Of a DNA stretch of 64,000 bases, positions 33,649-42,533 are shown one piece after another. The stretch's first letter is position 1, and every line of letters begins with the position of its first letter. The translations under genes were made by a program, and so were the position numbers. The notes below the pieces were generated by a model, which was given only the letters and a program-made list of their open reading frames with translations, made no database searches and was not told where the DNA came from. Source of the DNA: Chthoniobacter sp. (GTDB lineage: Bacteria; Verrucomicrobiota; Verrucomicrobiia; Chthoniobacterales; Chthoniobacteraceae); the NCBI GenBank assembly GCA_021414005.1, contig JAIOPH010000013.1:270541-334540 (forward strand), read 5' to 3'.

Positions 33649-35004
33649 ATGCCTCTTCGCCTCTTTCCCGCCCGGCGCGCGGGTATTCTCGCGTTCGGCG
33701 TCGCCCTCGTCTCCTCCGCGCACGGCGTGGAATACACGGTCGGTCCCGGCCAGCCGCTCACCGCTCTCGCCGAGGTGCCGTGGGAAAAACTCGCCCCCGG
33801 CGATGTCGTCGCCATCCACGGGCGTGCGGAACCTTACCGGGAAAAATTCGTCCTTTGTGTGCGCGGCACGGCAGAGCGACCGATTACCATCCGCGGCGTG
33901 GCCGGGCCCGACGGCGCGCGGCCTGTGCTCGACGGACGCGACGCCATCACGCCCAAGACGCTCGACTACTGGGGCGGCGAACGCAGCGTCATCAAGATCG
34001 GCGGCGCGAACAAACCCGCAGACACCCAGCCCGCGCATCTCGTCATCGAAAATCTGGACGTGCGGAGCGCCCGGCCACCTTTCACTTTCACCGGACGGAA
34101 GGGCGTGCAGCTCTACGCGCAAAACGCGTCGGCGATCTTCATCGAAAAAGGCGAGCGCATCACCATTCGCAACTGCGCCCTGCACGATAGCGGCAACGGT
34201 TTCTTCGCCAGCAAAGCCTCGCGCGATCTGCTCATCGACGGCTGCCAGATTTCTGACAACGGCATCGAGAACGACATCTACGAACACAACAGCTACACCG
34301 AGGCGCTCGGCATCGTTTTTCAAAACAACCGCTTTGGCCCGCTCCGCGCGCGCTGCCCCGGCAACAATCTCAAGGACCGTAGCGCCGGTCTCGTGGTGCG
34401 CGACAATTGGATCGAGGGCGGCAATCGCGCGCTCGATCTCGTGGACGCCGACGGCTCGCCCGAACTGCGCGATGCTCCCGCTTACCGCGCCACCTGGGTC
34501 TATGGCAACGTGCTCATCAAACTCGACGACGCGCCGAACAATCAGGTCGTCCATTACGGCGGCGACAGCGGCAAACCCGAGTGGTATCGCAAAGGCACGC
34601 TGCATTTTTTCCACAACACCGTGGTCTCGCGGCGCACCAGGCGCACCACGCTCTTCGGACTCTCCACCGACGACGAGCGCGTGGAAGCGCGGAACAACAT
34701 CATTTGGAATCGCGCCGGCGGCGCGCAGCTCGCCATCTGCGACGGCCCTGGTCACATCGCGCTCGGCACCAACTGGCTCCCGCGCGGCTGGGTGAAAACC
34801 CATGGCTTCACCGGCGGCGACATCACCGGCGCGGAGACCTCGCTCACCGGCGACGCGCCCGGCTTCACCGACGAACCGCACGACGACTTCCGCCTCGCCC
34901 CCGGCTCCCCCGCCCTCGGTTCGGCCGCCGCTTTGCCTCGTGAAATCGCCACCGCCCACCCCGTGAAGAACGCCCGCGACCTCGGGGCGGCGGGGGGAAA
35001 GTGA
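33649..35004 (+). CDS. secreted right-handed beta-helix protein
   Basis: A 451-aa protein with a signal peptide ending near SSAHG. It has repeated parallel-helix strand patterns such as HLVIENLDVRS, ITIRNCALHDSGNGFF and DLLIDGCQISDNGIENDIYE, as in pectate-lyase/beta-helix and choice-of-anchor proteins. The end reads ARDLGAAGGK. A fragment similar to this last stretch is at 39390-39429. It probably binds or cleaves polysaccharides outside the cell. A short gap separates it from the downstream cytochrome gene on the same strand. Confidence 0.7.
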   Translation: MPLRLFPARRAGILAFGVALVSSAHGVEYTVGPGQPLTALAEVPWEKLAPGDVVAIHGRAEPYREKFVLCVRGTAERPITIRGVAGPDGARPVLDGRDAITPKTLDYWGGERSVIKIGGANKPADTQPAHLVIENLDVRSARPPFTFTGRKGVQLYAQNASAIFIEKGERITIRNCALHDSGNGFFASKASRDLLIDGCQISDNGIENDIYEHNSYTEALGIVFQNNRFGPLRARCPGNNLKDRSAGLVVRDNWIEGGNRALDLVDADGSPELRDAPAYRATWVYGNVLIKLDDAPNNQVVHYGGDSGKPEWYRKGTLHFFHNTVVSRRTRRTTLFGLSTDDERVEARNNIIWNRAGGAQLAICDGPGHIALGTNWLPRGWVKTHGFTGGDITGAETSLTGDAPGFTDEPHDDFRLAPGSPALGSAAALPREIATAHPVKNARDLGAAGGK

Positions 35005-35069
35005 GACCACGGAAACCCGGTCGTGGTCGCTAAGACAACTCCGGGATGCGCGGTTATTCACCTGCCCTT

Positions 35070-37631
35070 ATGTCGTCCCTGCGCCAGACTATCTGCACTG
35101 CTTGGATCCTCGCAGTTGTGAGCGCGCCACGAGCCGGGGCGGCGACGGTGGACTTCAATCGCGACGTGCGGCCGATTCTCTCGGAGAAATGTTTCCAGTG
35201 CCACGGGCAGGATGCGAACAAGCGCAAGGGGGAGTTGCGGCTGGATGTGCGGGAGAGTGCGGTGGGCAAGGCGGAGTCGGGCGACATCACCATTGTGCCG
35301 GGAAAGCCGGAGGCGAGTGCGCTGGTGACGCGGATTTTTTCCACGGGCAAGGACGAGCTGATGCCGCCGCCGAAAGCGAATCGCACGCTGACGGTGGAGC
35401 AGAAAGCCGTGCTGAAAAAGTGGGTCGCGGAGGGTGCGGAGTACAAGGCGCACTGGGCGTTCGTGGCACCGGTGCGGGCGGCGCTGCCGGCGGTGAAACG
35501 CGCGGACTGGGTGCGCAATCCGATCGATCGCTTCGTGTTGGCGAAGATCGAGGCGGGCGGCTTGCAGCCTTCGCCGGAGGCGGATCGCCCGACGCTGATC
35601 CGCCGGCTGACGCTCGATCTCACCGGGCTGCCGCCGACGCCGGAGGAGGTGGACGCCTTCGTCGCGGACGCTAAGCCGGACGCCTACGAGCGGCTCGTGG
35701 ACCGGTTGCTCGCATCACCGAATTACGGCGAGCGCATGGCGCTTCCGTGGCTGGATGCGGCGCGCTACGCGGACAGCAATGGCTTCCAACAGGACGGCGA
35801 CACTTTCCAATGGATGTGGCGCGACTGGGTGGTGCGGGCGCTGAACGCGGACATGCCGTTCGACCGTTTTTCCATCGAGCAACTCGCCGGCGATCTTCTT
35901 CCGAAGCCGACGAACGATCAGATCATCGCGACCGCTTTCAACCGCAACCACCTGCTCAACGGCGAGGGCGGTGCGATCCCGGAGGAGCAGCGCTTTGTCG
36001 CGCTCTTCGACCGCGTGGACACGACGGCCACGAACTGGCTCGGACTGACGATGGCCTGCGCGCAGTGCCACGATCACAAATACGATCCGCTCACGCAGCG
36101 CGACTACTACGGGCTGATGCACGTCTTCAATCAGGTCTCGGAAAACGGCCTCGCGCCGATCATCCCGGGAGCGAAACGCATCGCGCCGCCGTTCGTGGAA
36201 GCGCCGACGGAGGAGCAGGCGAAACGGATCGCGGAAATGGAGGCGAAGGTCGCCAAGGCGGAGGCTGACGCGCAGAACAAGGAGACGTTGGAAAAGGATT
36301 TCGTCGCGTGGATGGCCACGGTCACACCGGAGACGAAGCGGCCGAACAAGCAGCCGCTGCCAGGGAATCTCGTGGAGGTGCTGCGGCTCGCGCCCGATGC
36401 GCGCACGGCGGCGCAGAAGCTGGAGTTGGAAAACGGATTGCGCCTGCTGTTTGAGCCGGAGTTTTGGCCGGGCAAGGCGGCGCGCGAAGCCGCCGGCAAG
36501 ACCGCCGCGGCGCTGAAGAAGGACATCGCGCGCATCAAAAAGGACGAGGTCCCGCGTGTGATGGTGATGCGCGACGACAAGGCGCGGGACACGTTCGTGC
36601 TCGACCGCGGCAACTACGAGAAGCCGAAAGAGAAAGTCGGGTTCGCGACGCCCGCCTTTCTCCCCGCGCCGGCGGCCGATGCTCCGAAGAACCGGCTCGG
36701 CTTTGCGCAGTGGCTTTTCCGGCCGGAGCATCCGCTGACCGCGCGCGTGCAGGTGAATCGCATCTGGCAGATTTTCTTCGGCGCGGGGCTGGTGCGGACG
36801 GCGGAGGATTTCGGGGTGCAAAGCGAGATGCCGGTGCAGCAGGAGTTGCTCGACTGGCTGGCGGTGGAGTTCCGCGAACGCGGCTGGAGCATGAAGCAGA
36901 TGGACCGGCTGATCGTGATGAGCGCGACCTACCGGCAGAGCAGCCGCGTGACGCGCGAGCTGCTGGCGCGCGACACGGAGAACCGTCTGCTCGCGCGCGC
37001 CGCCCGCTTTCGCGCGCCCTCGATGATGCTGCGCGACGTGGCGCTCGCGGCGAGCGGGCTGCTCGACCGGCGCGTCGGAGGAAAGCCGGTCTATCCGTAT
37101 CAACCCGACGCGATTTGGGAGACGCTCGCGATCACGAAAGAACGCGACTTCACCTACCCCGCGTCGTCGGGCGCGGACCTTTACCGGCGCAGTCTCTACA
37201 CCTTTTGGCGGCGCACGATTGGGCCGGCGAATATGTTCGACGCCTCGAACCGACAGACCTGCAAAGTGCGGCTCGCCGCGACGAGCACGCCGTTGCACGC
37301 GCTCACCACTTTGAACGATCCGACCTGGGCCGAAGCCGCGCGGGTGCTGGCCGCGCGGGCCATTGAGACGGGCGGCGACGCGGACGCGCAACTGACCTTC
37401 GCCTTCCGGCGCGTGCTTGGCCGCAAGCCGACGGTGCGCGATCTCGCCGCGCTCCGCCGCGCCTTGGAAAAGCAGCGCGCGATCTACCAGGCCGACCCCA
37501 AGGCCGCGACTGAGGTCGTGACCATCGGAGCCGCACCGGCGAACCCCACGCTCAAAGCCACCGAGCACGCCGCGCTCAGCGCCGTGTGCCTCGCGATCCT
37601 CAATCTCGACGAAGCCCTCACCCGCGAGTGA
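35070..37631 (+). CDS. Planctomycete-type cytochrome c (PSCyt1/DUF1549/DUF1553)
   Basis: An 853-aa exported protein with a signal peptide (MSSLRQTICTAWILAVVSAP). The heme motif CFQCHG is near residue 45 of the chosen start; an alternative ATG at 35046 adds 8 residues. The DUF1549 region contains RNPIDRFVLAKIEAGGLQP and PYGERM-like sequence (NYGERMALPWLDAARYADSN). The DUF1553 region contains NRIWQIFFGAGLVRTAEDFG and ends near the ALSAVCLAILNLDEA segment. It is characteristic of the PVC group, where it pairs with DUF1501 proteins. Function is not established. Confidence 0.9.
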   Translation: MSSLRQTICTAWILAVVSAPRAGAATVDFNRDVRPILSEKCFQCHGQDANKRKGELRLDVRESAVGKAESGDITIVPGKPEASALVTRIFSTGKDELMPPPKANRTLTVEQKAVLKKWVAEGAEYKAHWAFVAPVRAALPAVKRADWVRNPIDRFVLAKIEAGGLQPSPEADRPTLIRRLTLDLTGLPPTPEEVDAFVADAKPDAYERLVDRLLASPNYGERMALPWLDAARYADSNGFQQDGDTFQWMWRDWVVRALNADMPFDRFSIEQLAGDLLPKPTNDQIIATAFNRNHLLNGEGGAIPEEQRFVALFDRVDTTATNWLGLTMACAQCHDHKYDPLTQRDYYGLMHVFNQVSENGLAPIIPGAKRIAPPFVEAPTEEQAKRIAEMEAKVAKAEADAQNKETLEKDFVAWMATVTPETKRPNKQPLPGNLVEVLRLAPDARTAAQKLELENGLRLLFEPEFWPGKAAREAAGKTAAALKKDIARIKKDEVPRVMVMRDDKARDTFVLDRGNYEKPKEKVGFATPAFLPAPAADAPKNRLGFAQWLFRPEHPLTARVQVNRIWQIFFGAGLVRTAEDFGVQSEMPVQQELLDWLAVEFRERGWSMKQMDRLIVMSATYRQSSRVTRELLARDTENRLLARAARFRAPSMMLRDVALAASGLLDRRVGGKPVYPYQPDAIWETLAITKERDFTYPASSGADLYRRSLYTFWRRTIGPANMFDASNRQTCKVRLAATSTPLHALTTLNDPTWAEAARVLAARAIETGGDADAQLTFAFRRVLGRKPTVRDLAALRRALEKQRAIYQADPKAATEVVTIGAAPANPTLKATEHAALSAVCLAILNLDEALTRE

Positions 37632-37641
37632 CCCACCCACC

Positions 37642-39090
37642 ATGCTCGAAGAACTCCTGACCAATCATCAGCGCGTCACGCGCCGCCAACTCTTCGGCAC
37701 CGCCGCGACCGGCATCGGTGGCATCGCGCTCGCCTCGCTTCTCGGCTCGCGCACCGCGAACGCCGCGCCGCAGCCCGGCCTCCCCGAGCTGCCCCACGTT
37801 GCGCCGAAAGCGAAGCGCGTCGTCTGCCTCTGGCAGGGTGGCGGTCCATCGCACGTCGATCTTTTCGACCCCAAACCCACGCTGCAAAAAATGGCCGGGC
37901 AGGACATCCCCGATAGCGTGCGCGGCACCACGCGGCTCTCGACGATGTCGTCGGGCTACAAAAAGTGGCCGATCACGCCGGCGATCAAACCCTTCCAGCG
38001 CTACGGCCAGTGCGGCACGGAGTTGAGCAGTATGCTGCCCAATATCGGCGCGCTCGCGGATGACATCTGCGTGGTGCGCTCGATGAACACCGAGGCCGTC
38101 AACCACGCGCCGGGCGTGACTTTTTTCATGACCGGAGCGCAGGTGCCGGGCCGCCCGAGCATGGGCGCGTGGCTGAGCTACGGGCTCGGCTGCGACGCGA
38201 GCGATCTGCCGGCGTTTGTGGCCATGACTTCGTCCGACAAGGGCAAGACGTGCGGCCAACTTTTCTTCGACTACTACTGGGGCAGCGGCTTCCTGCCAAG
38301 CCGCTACCAGGGCGTGCGCTTCAGCAACGCCGGCTCGCCCGTGCCCTACCTCAGCAACCCGCCCGGCATGAACCGCGAGCAGCGCCGCGCCTTGCTCGAC
38401 GACCTGCACGACATGAACGCCGCGCACCTCGCGGAATACGGCGACCCGGAGATCGACACCCGCATCGCGCAATACGAGATGGCCTTCAAGATGCAGGCCA
38501 GCGTGCCGGACCTGCTCGATTTTTCGAGCGAGCCGAAACACGTCATCGAGCGCTACGGCCCCGACGCGTTGAAGAAGGGCACCTTTGCCAACAACTGCCT
38601 CATCGCGCGGCGGCTGCTCGAACGCGGCGTGCGTTTCGTGCAGCTCATGCACAGCGGGTGGGATCAGCACGGGAATCTTTTCACCCAGCTCGAGCAGCAG
38701 TGCCGCGACACCGACGCGCCCAGCGCCGCGCTCGTGCAGGACTTGAAAGAGCGCGGCCTGCTCGAAGACACACTCGTCGTGTGGGGCGGCGAGTTTGGAC
38801 GCACGCCATTCGGCCAGGGCGATCCGAAAAAACCGAACGGTCGCGACCACTTCGGCCGCAGCTACAGCATGTGGCTCGCGGGCGGCGGAGTGAAAGGCGG
38901 CACGACCTTCGGCGAGACGGACGACTTCGCCTGGAACATCGTGAAGGACCCCGTCCACATCCACGACATGCAGGCCACCATCCTGCACCTCTGCGGCATC
39001 AACCACGAAGCCCTCACTTACCGCTACCAAGGCCGCCAGTTTCGCCTCACCGACGTGCATGGGCACGTGGTGAAGGGCATCGTGGCGTGA
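37642..39090 (+). CDS. DUF1501 protein (sulfatase-like, Tat-exported)
   Basis: A 482-aa protein with an RR-containing export signal, VTRRQLFGTAATGIGGIALA. The mature domain has the DUF1501 signatures LWQGGGPSHVDLFDPKP, DLKERGLLEDTLVVWGGEFG and RDHFGRSYSMWLAGGG, related to the alkaline phosphatase/sulfatase fold. It starts 10 bp after the DUF1549/1553 gene and is probably in the same operon, the usual PVC gene pair. Role in the periplasm is unknown. Confidence 0.9.
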   Translation: MLEELLTNHQRVTRRQLFGTAATGIGGIALASLLGSRTANAAPQPGLPELPHVAPKAKRVVCLWQGGGPSHVDLFDPKPTLQKMAGQDIPDSVRGTTRLSTMSSGYKKWPITPAIKPFQRYGQCGTELSSMLPNIGALADDICVVRSMNTEAVNHAPGVTFFMTGAQVPGRPSMGAWLSYGLGCDASDLPAFVAMTSSDKGKTCGQLFFDYYWGSGFLPSRYQGVRFSNAGSPVPYLSNPPGMNREQRRALLDDLHDMNAAHLAEYGDPEIDTRIAQYEMAFKMQASVPDLLDFSSEPKHVIERYGPDALKKGTFANNCLIARRLLERGVRFVQLMHSGWDQHGNLFTQLEQQCRDTDAPSAALVQDLKERGLLEDTLVVWGGEFGRTPFGQGDPKKPNGRDHFGRSYSMWLAGGGVKGGTTFGETDDFAWNIVKDPVHIHDMQATILHLCGINHEALTYRYQGRQFRLTDVHGHVVKGIVA

Positions 39091-39183
39091 GGGCGGTGGT
39101 TTGACCGCTAGCGCCGACGTCAACATTCCCACGGACGTGCCCGTGCCTTGACGCTCCCGGACTCGCCTGCGACGCTGCATGCC

Positions 39184-39228
39184 ATGGACACGACGCTCGA
39201 GTATGCCGAGACGCACTTTTCCCGCCTC
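39184..39228 (+). pseudogene. antitoxin (Phd-like) 5' remnant
   Basis: Fifteen codons read MDTTLEYAETHFSRL, the typical start of Phd/YefM-family antitoxins. The frame then runs into vapC-like sequence in another phase, so the rest of the antitoxin is missing. The adjacent toxin remnant begins 2 bases later in a different frame. Confidence 0.65.
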
Positions 39229-39229
39229 G

Positions 39230-39319
39230 GTGCTGCATGTGAGTCACGCGAGCCTGTGGGAGATCACGCTGAAACATGGCGCGGGAAAGCTGTCTCTGCC
39301 CGGCCCGTTGCTTTGGTAG
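39230..39319 (+). pseudogene. VapC-like PIN-domain toxin fragment
   Basis: Starting at 39230, the frame reads VLHVSHASLWEITLKHGAGK then LSLPGPLLW and a TAG. This matches the middle of VapC toxins (a strand followed by SxASxWEIxxKxxxGKLxLP). The N- and C-terminal parts, with the catalytic acidic residues, are missing. Together with the adjacent antitoxin start it is the trace of a deleted phd/vapC pair. Confidence 0.65.
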
Positions 39320-39357
39320 CAGTCGTCTGGGCGGCGGACGCCGAAAACGGTTCCGGG

Positions 39358-39382
39358 CGTTGCCAAACGGCGTTTGGCAACG
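39358..39382 (+). repeat. perfect 11-bp hairpin
   Basis: CGTTGCCAAAC (39358-39368) and GTTTGGCAACG (39372-39382) form a perfect stem around a 3-nt loop. There is no following T-run, only AGGCGCTTAAAAACCCC, so it is not an obvious intrinsic terminator on the plus strand. It lies between the toxin remnant and the beta-helix tail copy and could mark the junction of a rearrangement. Confidence 0.7.
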
Positions 39383-39389
39383 AGGCGCT

Positions 39390-39429
39390 TAAAAACCCCC
39401 GCGACCTCGGAGCCGCACGGGGCAAGTGA
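39390..39429 (+). pseudogene. copy of the 3' end of a beta-helix gene
   Basis: The frame reads KNPRDLGAARGK and a TGA. The last 39 bases differ at 7 positions from the end of the beta-helix gene at 34966-35004 (KNARDLGAAGGK). The rest of the second gene is absent. It may be the remnant of a tandem copy, or of a related beta-helix gene, since DLGA endings are common in that family. Confidence 0.6.
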
Positions 39430-39479
39430 GTCCGCCGCCGCTGAGTTAGTGGAGGATCGGCCCGGAAAAGTCGAAGCGT

Positions 39480-39842
39480 TCATGGGTGCCCGAGGTCATT
39501 TCTCCGGCGGCGGATAAGCACACCCGAAGCCATAATCATCAGCCCAGCGAACACCGCACAACATCCCGCAACAACGGGTGCTCGGGTGTCTTCAAACTCA
39601 ATGCTGTCGAAGCCATAGATAAGCCTCGTGTTGACTCCAGAGCGGTAAGACAACCCATCAGGCCAGCCATCATTTTTCTCCCAAAAAGTTTCCCGAAATC
39701 CAAACTGAAAACCTCCGACATTTGCCACCCAAGTGTGCGGAAGCTCCGGCGGCTTTTCATCCGTGACCGACTCTTGGGCAACGGCTTTCCACGTCAGTCC
39801 CAGCGGCAGCAGGTAGGGGAGGAGAGGGGCGAAGCGTTTCAT
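39480..39842 (-). CDS. hypothetical exported membrane protein
   Basis: A 120-aa protein with an N-terminal signal-like segment (FAPLLPYLLPLGLTWKAVAQ). One transmembrane helix lies near the C-terminus (VVAGCCAVFAGLMIMASGVLI), followed by RRRRN. The middle is short and has no recognised domain. It lies beyond the decayed region on the opposite strand, with ~230 bp of featureless DNA before the nucleotidyltransferase gene. No function can be assigned. Confidence 0.5.
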   Translation of the reverse strand: MKRFAPLLPYLLPLGLTWKAVAQESVTDEKPPELPHTWVANVGGFQFGFRETFWEKNDGWPDGLSYRSGVNTRLIYGFDSIEFEDTRAPVVAGCCAVFAGLMIMASGVLIRRRRNDLGHP

Positions 39843-40075
39843 GGCGGCGGGAAAAAAAGCTGCGGGGATGCGTGGGACGGAGCCAGGAGGTGACGCGCGG
39901 CCCGGAGTATGATGGAGCTAAGCGGAGGGCCGCATTCGCCGCAAGGTCGGGCCGCGACAGCGCGGAGTGCTCCAAACAAGCCGTCATCCGCCGCTTCGCC
40001 CAGAACGACGGGCGCGCTTGCGCCACCGCCGGACGCCTTGACGCCCGCCTGACCCGCTCCCTACCGTCGCCGCGC

Positions 40076-40801
40076 ATGGACGCCGCCCTCCCGACAAACC
40101 TCGCCGCTCCGGTCACGGAAACACTTCGTTCCTTCGTCGAATCCGCGCGCGGAGCATTTGGCGAGGATCTGCAATCCATCGTCCTTTTCGGCAGCGCGGC
40201 CGAGGGTCGGCTGCGTCCGGCGTCGGATGTCAATGTGCTGGTGCTGCTGGCGGCGTTTGAGCGCGAAAAGGCGGACCGTTTGCGCGAACCGTTGCGCATG
40301 GCGCACGCGGCGGTCCGGCTCGCGGCGATGTTCCTGCTCGAAGCCGAGCTTCCGTCCGCCATCGAATCGTTCGCGGTGAAATTCGGCGACATCGCGCGGC
40401 GGCATCGCGTGCTGTTTGGCCGCGATCCTTTTTCAACCGTGACGGTGCCGCGCGCGGCGGCGGTCGCGCGGCTGAGGCAGACGTTGCTGAATCTCACGCT
40501 GCGGATGCGCGAAGCCTATATTGCGCGCGGGTTGCGCGAAGAGCAGTTGGTGGCCGCCATCGCCGAAATGGCCGGCCCGCTACGCGCCTGCGCGGCTACT
40601 TTGGACGAACTCCAGAGCCGCGCGGTCGCCTCGCCGAAGGAGGCGCTGGAGCAGTTCGCCGGCGTGGCGGGAGCTTCGCTGATGAGCCGGATCACCGAGG
40701 CGCGCACCCACGGCGCGCTCCCGCCAGGCACGGCGGGCACGACGCTGGCCGAGCTCACCGACCTCTCGCGGTCGCTGTGGGCGGCGGCGCAGAGACTGTG
40801 A
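40076..40801 (+). CDS. nucleotidyltransferase-domain protein
   Basis: A 241-aa protein with a Pol-beta-type nucleotidyltransferase N-terminus, LQSIVLFGSAAEGRLRPASD, containing the G-S...D-x-D-like motif (here PASDVNVLVLL, with the second Asp replaced by Asn). The C-terminal half is helical. It resembles MNT-type proteins that pair with HEPN partners, but no HEPN gene is next to it. The loss of one metal-binding acid suggests weak or absent activity. It lies 9 bp before the TIGR04222 gene and may be co-transcribed with it. Its role in that locus is unclear. Confidence 0.7.
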   Translation: MDAALPTNLAAPVTETLRSFVESARGAFGEDLQSIVLFGSAAEGRLRPASDVNVLVLLAAFEREKADRLREPLRMAHAAVRLAAMFLLEAELPSAIESFAVKFGDIARRHRVLFGRDPFSTVTVPRAAAVARLRQTLLNLTLRMREAYIARGLREEQLVAAIAEMAGPLRACAATLDELQSRAVASPKEALEQFAGVAGASLMSRITEARTHGALPPGTAGTTLAELTDLSRSLWAAAQRL

Positions 40802-40810
40802 CCCGGCGGT

Positions 40811-41683
40811 ATGAATCCCTTCGATCTGCATGGGCCGGAGTTCCTGGTTTTCTACGTCACGTTTGCCGTGGTGGTGATCGTGACGGCATGGTTGTTTCGC
40901 CGAATCCGGGAAGGAGGAACCGCGCCAAAGATGGATCTCGATCCTTACACTGTCGCATATCTGCGCGGTGGAACGAATGAGGTCGTACGGGTGGCGCTCG
41001 TCTCGCTCATCGACCGCGGACTGGCTTCGACGAGCGGTTCCAAAGTGGTGCGTGCTCCCAAGGCCGACGCGGCCGCCGTTCGGCATCCGGTCGAGAAGAA
41101 CCTCCTGAACAAACTCGGCGTGGCGCGCGAGGCTGTCTCGATCTTTGGCGAGCCCACGCTGGAGGTCGCGTGCGTGCCATTTAAATCCGTCCTCGAGCAG
41201 CACGCGCTTTTGCCGGACGCCGCCACGACGCAAAGGCGCACTCTGGTTTTCGGCGTCACGTTACTGCTGCTGTGTGGCGTCGGCGGCGTGAAAGTGCTCA
41301 TCGCTCTCGAACGGGGGCGGAGCAATGTGGGTTTGCTCCTTCTTTTGACGTTCATCGCGACCGTCGCTGCATTTAGAGTCTGTCATCCCCGCCAAACGGA
41401 ACGGGGACGGGCGATGCTCCAGGACTTGCGCGCACTCTACGCGGGCTTGCGGTTGCGGGCCTCCTCGATCCAGCGGGGCGGCGCGACCATTGATGCGGTA
41501 ATGCTCGCAGCGGTCTTCGGTCTCGCTGCGTTACCAGCGTCCGGTTTCGGCTATGTCCGCACGCTTTTTCCGCAGGCGACCAACAACAACTCGTCGTCGA
41601 GCTGCGGATCATCCTGCGGAAGTTCCTGCGGTAGTTCGTGCGGCGGGGGATGCGGCGGGGGATGTGGAGGCTGCGGGAGTTGA
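40811..41683 (+). CDS. TIGR04222-type membrane protein with Cys/Gly-rich C-terminal tail
   Basis: A 290-aa protein. It has an N-terminal membrane helix (FLVFYVTFAVVVIVTAWLF), the family region DPYTVAYLRGGTNEVVRVAL and two more hydrophobic segments near residues 143-180 (TLVFGVTLLLLCG, VGLLLLLTFIATVA). The last 30 residues are SSSS followed by CGSS repeats and CGGG repeats, with seven cysteines spaced 4,4,4,4,4,3 (41611-41680). Such a tail in a TIGR04222 protein is a candidate substrate for the MNIO enzyme encoded 4 bp downstream. The modification is inference; the tail could also bind metals or be structural. Confidence 0.8.
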   Translation: MNPFDLHGPEFLVFYVTFAVVVIVTAWLFRRIREGGTAPKMDLDPYTVAYLRGGTNEVVRVALVSLIDRGLASTSGSKVVRAPKADAAAVRHPVEKNLLNKLGVAREAVSIFGEPTLEVACVPFKSVLEQHALLPDAATTQRRTLVFGVTLLLLCGVGGVKVLIALERGRSNVGLLLLLTFIATVAAFRVCHPRQTERGRAMLQDLRALYAGLRLRASSIQRGGATIDAVMLAAVFGLAALPASGFGYVRTLFPQATNNNSSSSCGSSCGSSCGSSCGGGCGGGCGGCGS

Positions 41684-41687
41684 GCTT

Positions 41688-42533
41688 ATGAAAGATCGCG
41701 TCGGGCTTGGCTGGCGACCGGAATTGGCGGCAGGGATTCTTTCGCGGCTCGATGCGATCGACGTCGTCGAGGTCATCGCGGACGACTACTTCGACGCGAG
41801 CCGCATCCACCGCCGCGCGCTCTCCACGCTTGCGGCGCAACTCCCCATCACGCTCCACGGCGTTGGGCTCGGCATGGCCTCGTGCTCGGCGGTGGAGCGC
41901 CGGCGCCTGGATAAAATGGCGCGCCTCGTGAATGAAGTGGAGCCCGAGTGCTGGTCGGAGCATCTCGCCTTTGTCCGCGCGGGAGGGATCGAGATAGGCC
42001 ACCTCTCCGCGCCGCCGCGCACCGTCGAGACGGTCGAAGCCACGCTCACCAACCTCGCCGCGGCGCGGCGGATCGTGGGCTCGGCTCCGCAGATCGAAAA
42101 CATCGCCACGCTCCTCGACCCGCCCGGCAGCACGCTGGACGAGCCCGCGTGGCTGCGCGCCATCGCGCTCGGCTCCGGGAGCGACCTGCTGCTCGATCTC
42201 CACAACGTCCACGCGAATACCCTCAACTTCGGGCACGCCCCGCTCACTTTTCTCGCCGGGCTTCCGCTCGATAAGGTGGCCATGATCCACCTTGCGGGCG
42301 GAAAATGGATCGGCCCCGCTGGGCAGGAGCGTCTGCTCGACGATCATCTGCACGACGTGCCGGACCCGGTCTTCGCGCTGCTCGAGGAAGTAGCCGCGCG
42401 CGTCCGACGGCCGCTCACCGTCATCATCGAGCGCGATGGCGAATACCCGCCCATCGAGCATCTCGTGCAACAGCTCGCCCGCGCCCGCGCCGCGCTGGCG
42501 CAAGGCCGGGCGCGCGCGGAAGCCTGCCGATGA
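41688..42533 (+). CDS. DUF692 / MNIO-family (multinuclear non-heme iron oxidase) protein
   Basis: A 281-aa TIM-barrel-type protein. The family's metal-site residues appear in order: ITLHGVGLG, WSEHLAFV, QIENIATLLDPPG, LLLDLHNVHANTLN, VAMIHLAGG, DDHLHDVPD and VIIERDGEYPP. Known members such as MbnB, TglH, PflD, ChrH and BufB oxidise cysteine residues of peptides or small proteins. The start is set by a GGGAG sequence inside the preceding stop region and by the 4-bp spacing to the TIGR04222 gene. The stop overlaps the small downstream gene as ATGA. Substrate is inferred from context. Confidence 0.9.
   Translation: MKDRVGLGWRPELAAGILSRLDAIDVVEVIADDYFDASRIHRRALSTLAAQLPITLHGVGLGMASCSAVERRRLDKMARLVNEVEPECWSEHLAFVRAGGIEIGHLSAPPRTVETVEATLTNLAAARRIVGSAPQIENIATLLDPPGSTLDEPAWLRAIALGSGSDLLLDLHNVHANTLNFGHAPLTFLAGLPLDKVAMIHLAGGKWIGPAGQERLLDDHLHDVPDPVFALLEEVAARVRRPLTVIIERDGEYPPIEHLVQQLARARAALAQGRARAEACR

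Noticed and set aside
35715..37664. 649-codon open frame antisense to the DUF1549/1553 cytochrome gene
   Set aside because: It is an overprint of the clear plus-strand cytochrome gene with Arg/His-rich, low-information translation; GC-rich genes routinely give such antisense frames.
41608..41680. CGSS/CGGG tail as a mere sequence artefact or simple repeat
   Set aside because: The frame is intact, cysteine spacing is regular, and the TIGR04222 family is associated with such tails and with DUF692 genes, so I kept it as a real feature.
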